Source: Porphyromonadaceae bacterium UBA7207
GTDB lineage: Bacteria > Bacteroidota > Bacteroidia > Bacteroidales > Muribaculaceae
Assembly (NCBI GenBank): GCA_002490635.1
Contig: DKUJ01000020.1
Coordinates: 3,775 to 60,817, forward strand
Length of the DNA stretch: 57,043 nt
Direction: 5' to 3'
Positions 1 to 7,678 of this stretch are shown piece by piece. The notes under the pieces were generated by a model. It ran no database searches. It saw only the letters and a list, made by a program, of their open reading frames with translations, and was not told where the DNA came from. The position numbers and the translations under genes were made by a program. Each line of letters begins with the position of its first letter. Within the stretch, counting starts at the first letter, position 1.

Positions 1-1089
1 GAAGTGGTAGTTCTGCTCATTGCCCACAACATAGATCATGCGGTCGATGGGGTAGTCGTCGAAGCGCTGCTTGGCGGTGCCGATGTCCTGGGTCATGTAT
101 ACCGAAGTGCCGTCGGAGCGCAGCAGCAGCTTGTGGTCGAGGCCTTCGGCGGTGAGGTCGGCCCATACGGAACCGTCCTCGCGCCGGTACAGAAGGCCTT
201 TCTCAAGTCCTTCGAGCACCTTGGCCTTGCCGTCGAGGTATGTCTGGCTTTCGTAGTAGATTTTGTCGAAGTCCACGCCCATGCGCCGGTACGACTGGTC
301 GAAGCCTTCGTAGACCCACGAATTCATCATTTCCCAGAGTGCGCGCACTTCGGGGTCGCCGGCTTCCCACAGGCGCAGCATCTCGCGTGCCTCGGCCATT
401 AGCGTGCTTGCGGCTTCGGCCTGGTCTTTGTCCATTCCGGAGGCCATGAGTTTCTCCACCTCTTCCTTGAGATGTGAGCTGAAAGCCACATAGCAGTCGC
501 CCACAAGGTGGTCGCCCTTTATGCCGCAGTCGGCGGGAGTGCGGCCGTCGAACCATTTCTTCCATGCGAGCATGCTCTTGCAGATGTGGATGCCGCGGTC
601 GTTGACGATGTTCGTCTTCACCACGCGGTTTCCGCCGGCTGCGAGAATTTTTGCCAGCGAGCTTCCCAGAAGGATGTTGCGCAGGTGGCCGAGGTGCAGC
701 GGCTTGTTGGTGTTGGGGCTGGAATATTCCACCATCACCAGCGGGCTGTCGGGGCCGGCTTCGGTGATACCGAAATTATCGTCGGCCACAATGGCGGCCA
801 GTACGCTGTTCCACACCTTGGGGTCGACCTCGATGTTGAGGAAGCCTTTCACCACGTTGTAGTCGGCCACTGCCGGCTCGTTTTCCTTGAGCCATTTGCC
901 GATTTCTTCGGCTACGGCCTCGGGGCTTTTGCGTGCGGCTTTCACCCAGGGGAAAACAACAAGTGTGTGGCTGCCGCGGAATTCGCGGCGGGTGGCCTGC
1001 AGGCTTATGCTGCCGGCTTCGGTTTCCAGGCCGTAGAGTGCGCCAAGGGCTTTGGCGACTGCCTGGCAGAGTATGTTGTCGATGGACAT
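1..1089 (-). CDS. argS: Arginyl-tRNA synthetase, N-terminal 363 residues (3' end outside window)
   Basis: Class I aminoacyl-tRNA synthetase that charges tRNA-Arg with arginine in the cytoplasm. The frame is open from an ATG at 1089 to the window edge, so about 363 residues of an expected ~590 are present and the stop is missing. An N-terminal tRNA-binding (Add-1-like) domain spans about residues 1-95. The class I signature HLGH lies at residues 132-135, just after EYSSPNTNKP, which is typical of ArgRS. The last visible residues, VVGNEQNYHF, belong to the catalytic fold. It starts 4 bp after the manC stop on the same strand, so the two are probably co-transcribed. The KMSKS loop would lie outside the window. 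Confidence 0.96.
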   Translation of the reverse strand, partial: MSIDNILCQAVAKALGALYGLETEAGSISLQATRREFRGSHTLVVFPWVKAARKSPEAVAEEIGKWLKENEPAVADYNVVKGFLNIEVDPKVWNSVLAAIVADDNFGITEAGPDSPLVMVEYSSPNTNKPLHLGHLRNILLGSSLAKILAAGGNRVVKTNIVNDRGIHICKSMLAWKKWFDGRTPADCGIKGDHLVGDCYVAFSSHLKEEVEKLMASGMDKDQAEAASTLMAEAREMLRLWEAGDPEVRALWEMMNSWVYEGFDQSYRRMGVDFDKIYYESQTYLDGKAKVLEGLEKGLLYRREDGSVWADLTAEGLDHKLLLRSDGTSVYMTQDIGTAKQRFDDYPIDRMIYVVGNEQNYHF

Positions 1090-1093
1090 TGTG

Positions 1094-2185
1094 TTATTCG
1101 TATTTGTCGCCGAATTTGAGTCGGGCGTCGGTTACCATTTGTTTGATTTTCTGTTCGCGGGCTTTGGGGCATATCAGAATCACGTCGTCGGCTTCGGCGA
1201 TTATATAATCCTGGAGACTGTCCACAACCACAAGTTTTTCGCCGCGCACTGCAAAGATGTTGCCGGAGCTGTTGTAGGACAGCACGTTGCAGTTCTGTGT
1301 CACGTTGCTCTCGCTGTTTTTCGGCGAAAGGTCGTAGAGGGCGCTCCATGTGCCCACATCGCTCCAGCCGAACGATACTGTCTGCACGAACACATTGTCG
1401 GCTTTCTCCATCACGGCATAGTCGATGGAGATGCTCACGCACGACGGGAACGCCGATTCTATGAACATCCGCTCGCGGTCGATGGTAAGGTAGGTGTCGT
1501 CGTCGGTGGAGTCGAACACCCGCGATATGTCGGGAATGCATTTGCGCAGGGCTTTGCGGATGGCCTTGCAGCTCCACATGAATATGCCCGAGTTCCAGAA
1601 AAACTCTCCGGATGCCATGAACACTTTGGCAAGCTCGAGGTCGGGCTTTTCGGTGAAAGTCTTCACTTTGGAGATGTCGCCGCACACAGGCTCGCCTACC
1701 TGTATGTAGCCATAACCGGTTTCCGGTCGGGTGGGTGTGATGCCGAGGGTGAGAAGAGCCTCGTTCGCCTCGACAAAGGCGAAACCGTTGAGCACACTGG
1801 CGGTGAATTTGTCCTCGCGGGTTATGAGGTGGTCGGCAGGGCATACTATCATCGATGCCTCCTGGTCGCGTGCGGCGATGTGCCATGCGGCCCAGGCGAT
1901 GCAGGGGGCTGTGTTGCGCCTTGCGGGCTCGCACAGTATCTGCTCGTCGGAAAGCTCGGGCAGTTGCTGGCGCACAAGGTCGGCATACCGCTCGTTGGTG
2001 AGCACCAGAATGTTCGATGGGGCAACGATGCCTGAAATGCGGTCGTAGCTCATCTGAAGCAAGGTGCGGCCGGTGCCGAGGAAGTCGATGAATTGTTTGG
2101 GCAGGCGTGCGCGGCTGTAGGGCCAGAACCGGCTGCCGATGCCTCCGCACATTATCACACAATATCTGTGCTTGTTGTATTCCAT
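1094..2185 (-). CDS. manC: Mannose-1-phosphate guanylyltransferase
   Basis: Makes GDP-mannose from mannose-1-phosphate and GTP, supplying mannose and fucose for surface polysaccharides. The protein is 363 residues. The nucleotidyltransferase signature (GGIGSRFWPYSR...PK) lies at residues 14-30, and the C-terminus matches the ~360-residue single-domain GMP form without a fused phosphomannose isomerase. The ATG at 2185 was chosen because the fold begins only a few residues later (HRYCVIMCGG); the frame is open further upstream, but those 33 residues look non-native. It heads the manC-argS pair. No clear TAnnTTTG box was found in front of it, so its promoter in the divergent 2186-2549 interval is not assigned. 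Confidence 0.94.
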   Translation of the reverse strand: MEYNKHRYCVIMCGGIGSRFWPYSRARLPKQFIDFLGTGRTLLQMSYDRISGIVAPSNILVLTNERYADLVRQQLPELSDEQILCEPARRNTAPCIAWAAWHIAARDQEASMIVCPADHLITREDKFTASVLNGFAFVEANEALLTLGITPTRPETGYGYIQVGEPVCGDISKVKTFTEKPDLELAKVFMASGEFFWNSGIFMWSCKAIRKALRKCIPDISRVFDSTDDDTYLTIDRERMFIESAFPSCVSISIDYAVMEKADNVFVQTVSFGWSDVGTWSALYDLSPKNSESNVTQNCNVLSYNSSGNIFAVRGEKLVVVDSLQDYIIAEADDVILICPKAREQKIKQMVTDARLKFGDKYE

Positions 2186-2319
2186 GTCAGAGTGTGTTGC
2201 AAATAAGTTTGTAAAATTAACAATTCCCCGGCGGCCGGCAAACAGTGTCAAGCAAAAAAAACTTAATGTGGAGTCAACAGGCAATTAACAGCGGTTTTCA
2301 GACAAATATCCCAATGGGA

Positions 2320-2351
2320 ATTGGTCGTTTCAAAGAGTTTTAATAGCTTTG
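2320..2351 (+). promoter_or_regulatory. Candidate distal promoter facing the PASTA-rluD-aroE-comEC operon
   Basis: A full Bacteroidetes -7 box TAGCTTTG at 2344-2351 is preceded by a TTG -33 element (2321-2323) with a 20-bp spacer. Transcription would start near 2358, about 190 bases before the PASTA start codon, and would place the overlapping inverted repeats of 2351-2394 at the 5' end of the RNA. It could instead drive a small RNA ending before the second promoter. Consensus match only. Confidence 0.5.
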
Positions 2352-2394
2352 TCACCGTGGTAATAATTACTGAGGTGACAAAATAGTAATTATT
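2351..2394. repeat. Two interlocked inverted repeats in the manC/PASTA interval
   Basis: GTCACC (2351-2356) pairs with GGTGAC (2374-2379), and AATAATTACT (2362-2371) pairs perfectly with AGTAATTATT (2385-2394). The arms alternate, so in RNA they could form an H-type pseudoknot or two mutually exclusive hairpins; in DNA they could be overlapping operators. The first base is also the G of the distal -7 box. Confidence 0.55.
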
Positions 2395-2479
2395 GTAATA
2401 GAGTTATATTGAAACCCGACTGCTGACATTGGAGGATATGTAAGATGAAGATTCAGCATTGCCGTATAGCGACAAATTT

Positions 2480-2510
2480 TTTGCACAACCGTGCCTTTTA
2501 GCTAATTTTG
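2480..2510 (+). promoter_or_regulatory. Proximal promoter of the PASTA-rluD-aroE-comEC operon
   Basis: TTTG at 2480-2483 and TAATTTTG at 2503-2510 are separated by 19 bp, a near-ideal Bacteroidetes -33/-7 pair. The expected start near 2517 gives a leader of about 33 bases before the ATG at 2550. Confidence 0.75.
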
Positions 2511-2549
2511 CACACGCCGGCAGTGTTTTCTGCCGCCGGACTATACGAT

Positions 2550-3191
2550 ATGCCGAATAAGAAATTCTCCCTGCGCGACTTCTATGGTCGCCATCGCATT
2601 CTGAGCACTTTCATACTCATCTCCCTGGTAACACTCGTGATGCTCTGGGGGGCGATGATATTTCTGGACTACTGGACTATGCATGGTTCCACGGCCGTGG
2701 TTCCGCAGATAAAGAACATGCCCTACAGCGAGGCATCGGTGCGCCTGGGCGCAAACGGCCTGGCTATCGAAATCAACGATTCTGTCTACGACCGCGACAT
2801 GCCTCCGGGAACTGTGATAGAGTCATGGCCCAAGGCAGGTGCCGTGGTCAAGCAGGGACGGCAGGTATATGTTACGGTCACCGCATTCTCGCCCAAACAG
2901 GTTACCATATCGATGCCTCTGAGCGGAAATGTTTCGTCGCGCCAGGCAATAAGCTATCTCCGCGGGATAGGTATCAGCGATATCAGAATGGAGACCGTGC
3001 CTTCTGAATTTCCCGACCTGGTGATGGGTGCGCGCTATGGCGATACTCCTGTCAATGTCGGCTCGGTGATTCCGGTCACTTCCACTGTTACGCTTTCGAT
3101 AGGTTCCGGCCCCGTAGTGTCTGTCGACAGCCTCGCCATGGATGAGGCGGATCTGATGGGTGAAATAGATATATTGTCCATGCAGGAATGA
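2550..3191 (+). CDS. Membrane-anchored PASTA-domain protein
   Basis: A 213-residue protein with one N-terminal membrane segment (about residues 17-40, rich in L, I, V) and an extracytoplasmic part holding two PASTA modules, about residues 45-115 and 116-195. PASTA modules occur in peptidoglycan-sensing kinases and penicillin-binding proteins, but no kinase or PBP domain is fused here, so a role at the cell wall is inference. The ATG at 2550 was preferred to an upstream TTG (2508) because it lies ~33 bases past the promoter start point and the TTG overlaps the -7 box. Its stop overlaps the rluD start (ATGA), so the two are translationally coupled. The acidic C-terminal tail is unusual but unassigned. 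Confidence 0.85.
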   Translation: MPNKKFSLRDFYGRHRILSTFILISLVTLVMLWGAMIFLDYWTMHGSTAVVPQIKNMPYSEASVRLGANGLAIEINDSVYDRDMPPGTVIESWPKAGAVVKQGRQVYVTVTAFSPKQVTISMPLSGNVSSRQAISYLRGIGISDIRMETVPSEFPDLVMGARYGDTPVNVGSVIPVTSTVTLSIGSGPVVSVDSLAMDEADLMGEIDILSMQE

Positions 3192-4270
3192 CCGACAACG
3201 TTTTCGACCTTCAGGACGGCTCCGAAGCACCTGCTTCAGCCGATGCGACAATAGAAATCGATGGTCGCGAGCTCTTCGAGCATTTCCGTTTTGTGGCCGA
3301 CAAGGGGCAGGCATTGCTGCGCGTCGACAAATTTCTTGTCGAGCGTCTGCAGAAATCCTCCCGCAACCGTGTGCAGCAGGCCGCCGAGGCAGGGTGCATC
3401 CTTGTGAACGGACGGCCTGTGAAAAGCAACTACCGCGTGAAGCCGCTCGATGTGGTGCAGGTAGTGATGGACCGGCCGCGATACGAGTTCGAAATTGTGG
3501 CTCAGGATATTCCGCTGGATATCGTGTATGAGGACCGGTATGTGCTTGTGGTGAACAAGCCTGCGGGGCTGGTTGTGCATCCGGGCCACGGCAACTACGA
3601 CGGCACTCTTGTGAATGCCCTTGCATGGCATTTCCGCGACACTCCCGACTACGATGTCAACGACCCGCGTCTGGGTCTGGTGCACCGCATCGACAAGGAT
3701 ACTTCGGGTTTGCTTGTTGTGGCGAAGACTCCGGACGCGAAAACCGATCTCGGGCGTCAGTTCTTCAACAAGACGACGCGCCGCGAATATCTCGCCCTGG
3801 CATGGGGGCATCCCGAACCGCCCCAAGGAACAGTGGCCACAAATATCGGACGCTCTACACGCGACAGGCTTCAGATGACAACATATCCTCTCGACGGTCC
3901 TGAAGGCAAAAGAGCAGTAACGCACTACTCGATAGTGGAGGATTTCGGCCACACGTCGCTTGTCCGGTGCGTGCTCGAAACCGGCCGTACACACCAGATA
4001 CGAGTGCACATGCGTTCGATAGGCCATCCGTTGTTCAACGATGCCCGCTACGGCGGCGACAGAATTCTGCGCGGTGTGCCTTCGTCGACATATCAGGCTT
4101 TTGTCAACAACTGTTTCGACGTGTGCCCGCGCCAGGCGCTGCATGCCCGCACTCTCGGGTTTGTGCATCCGCACACCGGCGAACAGATGTTCTTCGAGGC
4201 TCCGCTGCCGCCGGACATGGCTGCCCTGGTGGAACGCTGGCGGGCACTGGCAGCCTCGCGCAAGCAATGA
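3188..4270 (+). CDS. rluD: RluA-family 23S rRNA pseudouridine synthase, RluD type
   Basis: Converts specific uridines of large-subunit rRNA into pseudouridine. The protein is 360 residues: a ~40-residue N-terminal extension, an S4 RNA-binding domain (about 44-95, with VQQAAEAGCILVNGRPVK), then the catalytic domain. The family signature HRIDKDTSG lies at residues 166-174, with the catalytic aspartate at D169, and GRTHQIRVHM lies near the C-terminus. The S4 domain plus this motif fits RluD better than RluA, but the exact target uridines cannot be read from sequence. It sits between the PASTA gene and aroE, overlapping each by four bases. Confidence 0.93.
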   Translation: MTDNVFDLQDGSEAPASADATIEIDGRELFEHFRFVADKGQALLRVDKFLVERLQKSSRNRVQQAAEAGCILVNGRPVKSNYRVKPLDVVQVVMDRPRYEFEIVAQDIPLDIVYEDRYVLVVNKPAGLVVHPGHGNYDGTLVNALAWHFRDTPDYDVNDPRLGLVHRIDKDTSGLLVVAKTPDAKTDLGRQFFNKTTRREYLALAWGHPEPPQGTVATNIGRSTRDRLQMTTYPLDGPEGKRAVTHYSIVEDFGHTSLVRCVLETGRTHQIRVHMRSIGHPLFNDARYGGDRILRGVPSSTYQAFVNNCFDVCPRQALHARTLGFVHPHTGEQMFFEAPLPPDMAALVERWRALAASRKQ

Positions 4271-5061
4271 ACAACGGCACAACACCAACCGGCTGCACTC
4301 TCGGACTGATCGGCCGTCCTTTGGGTCACAGCTATTCCAAAGTTTTCTTTGATACTCTGTTCGAACGCGAGAACCGTAGCGAAAGCTACGGACTGTTCGA
4401 ATTGCCGGAGCTTACTCCGGCGACACTGTACACCTTGTTGCTGATGAATCCCTGCCTGCGTGGCTTCAATGTCACCGCTCCCTATAAGGAAGCGATTGTT
4501 CCCATGCTTGATTACATGGATTCCGTGGCACAAGCTGTCGGAGCAGTGAACACGGTGTCGGTGCGGCGTGCCGACGATGGCCGGGTTCTCGCGCTGGATG
4601 GATACAATACCGATGTGGCCGGGTTTACAGGCGCGATAGCGCCGGTTCTGGGCGAAGCCCGTCCGGGGGCGCTTATCCTTGGAACAGGAGGTGCGTCGAA
4701 GGCGGCCGCGGTTGCTTTCGACAGACTTGGAATCGATTTCCTGAAGGTGTCGCGTACGCCGTCCGGCAACAATATAGGCTATTCCGACATCGATGCCGCC
4801 TTGTTGGAGCGCTATCCTCTGGTTGTCAATGCCACCCCCGCAGGCACTTGGCCCGATGTCGATACCGCACCGCCATTCCCTGTGCATCTGCTCGGGCCGG
4901 CCAATATCTGCTTCGATATGGTATATAATCCCTCGCCGTCGCTTTGGCTGCGGCAGAGCGAGGAACGAGGAGCGAGGATACGCTCCGGACTGGACATGCT
5001 GTATCTGCAGGCTCTTGCCGCTCTTGAAATATGGGATGGCAATCTTCTGAACAGTCTCTGA
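4267..5061 (+). CDS. aroE: Shikimate dehydrogenase
   Basis: NADP-dependent reduction of 3-dehydroshikimate to shikimate in aromatic amino acid synthesis. The 264-residue protein has the substrate-binding HSYSK at residues 21-25, the catalytic lysine in NVTAPYK (K74), the partner aspartate in GYNTD (D117), and the nucleotide-binding loop GTGGASKA at 139-146. Length is normal for the family. The ATG at 4267 overlaps the rluD stop, and the gene's 3' end overlaps the comEC start by 31 bases, so it sits inside a tightly packed operon of otherwise unrelated functions. Confidence 0.95.
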   Translation: MNNGTTPTGCTLGLIGRPLGHSYSKVFFDTLFERENRSESYGLFELPELTPATLYTLLLMNPCLRGFNVTAPYKEAIVPMLDYMDSVAQAVGAVNTVSVRRADDGRVLALDGYNTDVAGFTGAIAPVLGEARPGALILGTGGASKAAAVAFDRLGIDFLKVSRTPSGNNIGYSDIDAALLERYPLVVNATPAGTWPDVDTAPPFPVHLLGPANICFDMVYNPSPSLWLRQSEERGARIRSGLDMLYLQALAALEIWDGNLLNSL

Positions 5062-7043
5062 GGGCAATCGACAGCGCTTTTTCGCTCAATACCGGCGTGA
5101 TGGCTCTTGCCGGCATGCTATGTGTTCTGGCATGTCCTTTCCCGACGGCGCTGGTTTTGGTGCCGGCAGCAGTGTCGGTGGCGTTTCTTGTCAGGCACAG
5201 AGCTGCCACTGCCTTCGCGGTAGGAGTGTTTGTGGCCGTCGTTGCGGTCTGGCTGCATCCACAGCGGCCATTCCCTGAAAATCTGGCCGCAGAAAGCAGA
5301 CAGTATATTGCCGCCATAGAGCAGAGCCGGCGGCGCCAGTCGTCGCAAAGCTGTATAGCGAAAGTCCGGTATGGCGGTTCATTCTTCCGCGCACGACTTG
5401 TAGTGGGCGGAACACAGCCGGTGATTTCTCCCGGGGATACTATGATTTTCACAGCCGCGATGCAGCCGGCCGGTTATAATGCCGCCATTCCAGGAATGGA
5501 CGGTATTTTTGCCGCCGATCGAGCGCAGGGAGTTGTGGCCCGCGCTTTCGTCGACCCTGGGCGGATGCGCCTGGCCGGCCATGATTCATCGTCGGCGGCA
5601 GTCCTTGCGGAGGGCACCAACAGAATAGCAGGGGCGATAGGTGCCAGTGGTCTTGGCGATGATGCTTCTTCGTTGATGGCGGCGTCGGTGCTTGGCAATT
5701 ATGACCTTCCCGAAAATATCGACACCAGTTTCATTGCCTCGGGCATGGCGCATCTGATGTGTGTCAGCGGTTTTCATGTGGCTGTTGTGGCAGCCTTGAT
5801 AATGGCGCTTCTATGGCCTTTGCGGCTGTGGGGCAGCCGTGGCAGGTGGCGTTTTCTGTTGGCAGTAGTGCCTGTATGGCTCTATGTGGTCGCCACGGGT
5901 TTCGGTGCCCCGGCGGTGCGTGCGGCGGCAATGCTTTCGGTGGCTCTGGTTGCCCGCTTCTTTTTCAGGCAGTCGTCGATGCTCAACAGTCTGGCGCTGG
6001 CTCTGGTCTTTGTGCTGGCCATAAATCCGCATTGGATTCATTCGGCGGGTCTGCAGCTTAGTGTGCTCGCTATTCTGGGCCTTTATTATCTTGGTCCGAG
6101 ACTTAATCCGGTGCCTGCCTCCCGCAGGCTGCTGCACAGGCTGGCGGCTCCGTGGGCATGCTCGTTGGCTGTGGTGATTGCCACAATGCCGCTTCTGGTG
6201 TCGATGTTCCATCAGGTATCGGTGGCCGGTGTAGCCGCCAATGCCTTGGCGGGGCCTCTGTTTCCGGTGTTCATGGCTATTGCGTCTCTTGCCACATTGT
6301 GCTCGGAAGCAGGAATCCCGAACGGCCTGTTTGTCGGTGCTGCCGATGAAATGGCCGATGTTATAATAGCGATTTCCAAAATTGCCACGAAGTATCCGCA
6401 GTGGATAATCGGCGGCCTGTATCCGGGACCGGCCGCTATGGCAATGCTGTGTGTGGCCACGGTCGCGGCGGCTGTTGCCATAGCGCAGAGAAACCTCCGG
6501 ATGCGTCTTGGCGCTTGCATTCTGGCCTGTGCGATGCTGGGCATGAGCGCATGCACCGGCAACAGGCCGGGGCCGGAAGTGGTGCTGTCGGATTCCGATA
6601 TCATCGTCTGCGAGTCCGGTCGTGCGACTGTGTACACTGTAAAACGTTCCGGAGTGGTTGGCGGCGACTATTCGGCATATTTCCGGAGCCGTCGTGTTGT
6701 GCCCGACTCTGTGACAGTGAGACACGTGCGACCTTGCATGGCGGTTGGCGCGCATTCCGTTCTGTTCACCGACAGCCGGTATCCTTTGTCGGCGTCGACT
6801 GCCGTGGCTCCGTTGGCTATACTTGTGGGCAAGGGGACCGCGGCGACTGATGAGGAAATCGCCGCCTATGGCACAGGTGTTCTTGCCGTTACTGCTGATA
6901 TAGAACCCGGACGGCGCAGGGCATTATGTGACCTGGCCGCCCGGGAGGGTGCGGTTTTCTACGATCTCGCAAGTGGTTCGTGCTGTATCGGGGTGCCTCT
7001 ACCTGTTCAGCGCCCTGCCGAGAACGCCAACAATCCAGAGTAG
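5031..7043 (+). CDS. comEC: ComEC/Rec2-family DNA uptake channel, without a metallo-beta-lactamase domain
   Basis: Polytopic inner-membrane protein of 670 residues. An N-terminal hydrophobic region (about 20-80) is followed by a soluble OB-like part (about 100-200) and the competence domain, with the family motif HLMCVSGFHV at 241-250 and many membrane helices to about residue 520. In naturally transformable bacteria this protein carries single-stranded DNA across the inner membrane. The last ~150 residues are soluble but show no HxHxDH metal site, so the C-terminal nuclease-like domain of Gram-positive ComEC is absent. The ATG at 5031 lies inside aroE. The 3' end overlaps the convergent GlsB-type gene by 45 bases. 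Confidence 0.88.
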   Translation: MGWQSSEQSLRAIDSAFSLNTGVMALAGMLCVLACPFPTALVLVPAAVSVAFLVRHRAATAFAVGVFVAVVAVWLHPQRPFPENLAAESRQYIAAIEQSRRRQSSQSCIAKVRYGGSFFRARLVVGGTQPVISPGDTMIFTAAMQPAGYNAAIPGMDGIFAADRAQGVVARAFVDPGRMRLAGHDSSSAAVLAEGTNRIAGAIGASGLGDDASSLMAASVLGNYDLPENIDTSFIASGMAHLMCVSGFHVAVVAALIMALLWPLRLWGSRGRWRFLLAVVPVWLYVVATGFGAPAVRAAAMLSVALVARFFFRQSSMLNSLALALVFVLAINPHWIHSAGLQLSVLAILGLYYLGPRLNPVPASRRLLHRLAAPWACSLAVVIATMPLLVSMFHQVSVAGVAANALAGPLFPVFMAIASLATLCSEAGIPNGLFVGAADEMADVIIAISKIATKYPQWIIGGLYPGPAAMAMLCVATVAAAVAIAQRNLRMRLGACILACAMLGMSACTGNRPGPEVVLSDSDIIVCESGRATVYTVKRSGVVGGDYSAYFRSRRVVPDSVTVRHVRPCMAVGAHSVLFTDSRYPLSASTAVAPLAILVGKGTAATDEEIAAYGTGVLAVTADIEPGRRRALCDLAAREGAVFYDLASGSCCIGVPLPVQRPAENANNPE

Positions 7044-7250
7044 GACCACAGCGCCTATCACAGATGTTATCAGGTTGCCGATAATGCCACCGGCATGAAG
7101 CCCGAGGAGGCCGAAAATCCAGCCGCCGAGAACTCCACCGATGATACCGACTACGAGGTTTACCCACAGCCCGAAGCCGTAGCCACGCATGAGTTTTCCG
7201 GCGACGAAGCCGGAAAGTAGTCCGATGATTATATACCAGAGGAAAGACAT
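6999..7250 (-). CDS. GlsB/YeaQ/YmgE-family small membrane protein
   Basis: An 83-residue protein made of three glycine-rich membrane helices (about 5-22, 30-50, 58-78), the pattern of the transglycosylase-associated GlsB/YeaQ/YmgE family, which has been linked to general stress. The family name is historical; no enzyme activity is implied. It follows the DUF488 gene by 12 bases on the same strand, suggesting co-transcription. Its 3' end runs 45 bases into the convergent comEC gene, so one of the two transcripts must end inside the other. Confidence 0.85.
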   Translation of the reverse strand: MSFLWYIIIGLLSGFVAGKLMRGYGFGLWVNLVVGIIGGVLGGWIFGLLGLHAGGIIGNLITSVIGAVVLLWIVGVLGRALNR

Positions 7251-7262
7251 AATAGATATAGT

Positions 7263-7619
7263 TTAGTGTTTTTGGAGATATTCACGCAATATGGCGGCGT
7301 TGTTTCTCGATTCGTCACGCGAGGCGTAGAGAAGTGTCACCGTGGGTTTCGAGGCCATCTCACGGGCGAATTCCGCGGCGTCGGGATTTGCGGAGAGTTC
7401 CGAGAGATATTTTTCGCGGAACTGCTCCCATCGCCCGATGCGGTCGGCGTGGAACCATGAGCGTAATGCAGCAGAAGGTGCCAGACTCTTTTCCCACAGG
7501 TCGAGGTCGGCTTTGATTCTGCTCTCGCCCTGAGGCCATATGCCGTCGACCAGCACACGGAAACCGTCGCTTTCCGATGCGGGCTCATATACACGCTTGA
7601 GATAATAATTCGTCGCCAT
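7263..7619 (-). CDS. DUF488 (YeaO-like) family protein
   Basis: A 118-residue cytoplasmic protein with the family landmarks RVLVDGIWPQG (about residues 21-31) and a mid-region LWEKSLAPSAALRSWF, normally followed by F...Y...L. Length matches YeaO-like DUF488 proteins. Biochemical function is not established for the family; some members are encoded near stress genes. The canonical RLWPRG is GIWPQG here, a mild departure. It pairs with the GlsB/YeaQ gene downstream. Confidence 0.85.
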   Translation of the reverse strand: MATNYYLKRVYEPASESDGFRVLVDGIWPQGESRIKADLDLWEKSLAPSAALRSWFHADRIGRWEQFREKYLSELSANPDAAEFAREMASKPTVTLLYASRDESRNNAAILREYLQKH

Positions 7620-7678
7620 CAGATTGTGTTTTAAACAATCTAACAGCGACGGATATTACTTGGTTCATAAGGTTGTGG

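Noticed and set aside
2445..2501. An 18-codon frame with GGAGG ahead of it in the PASTA leader (possible leader peptide)
   Set aside because: Shine-Dalgarno sites are little used in this phylum, the peptide has no run of regulatory codons, and its 3' end lies in the second promoter. Chance is likely.
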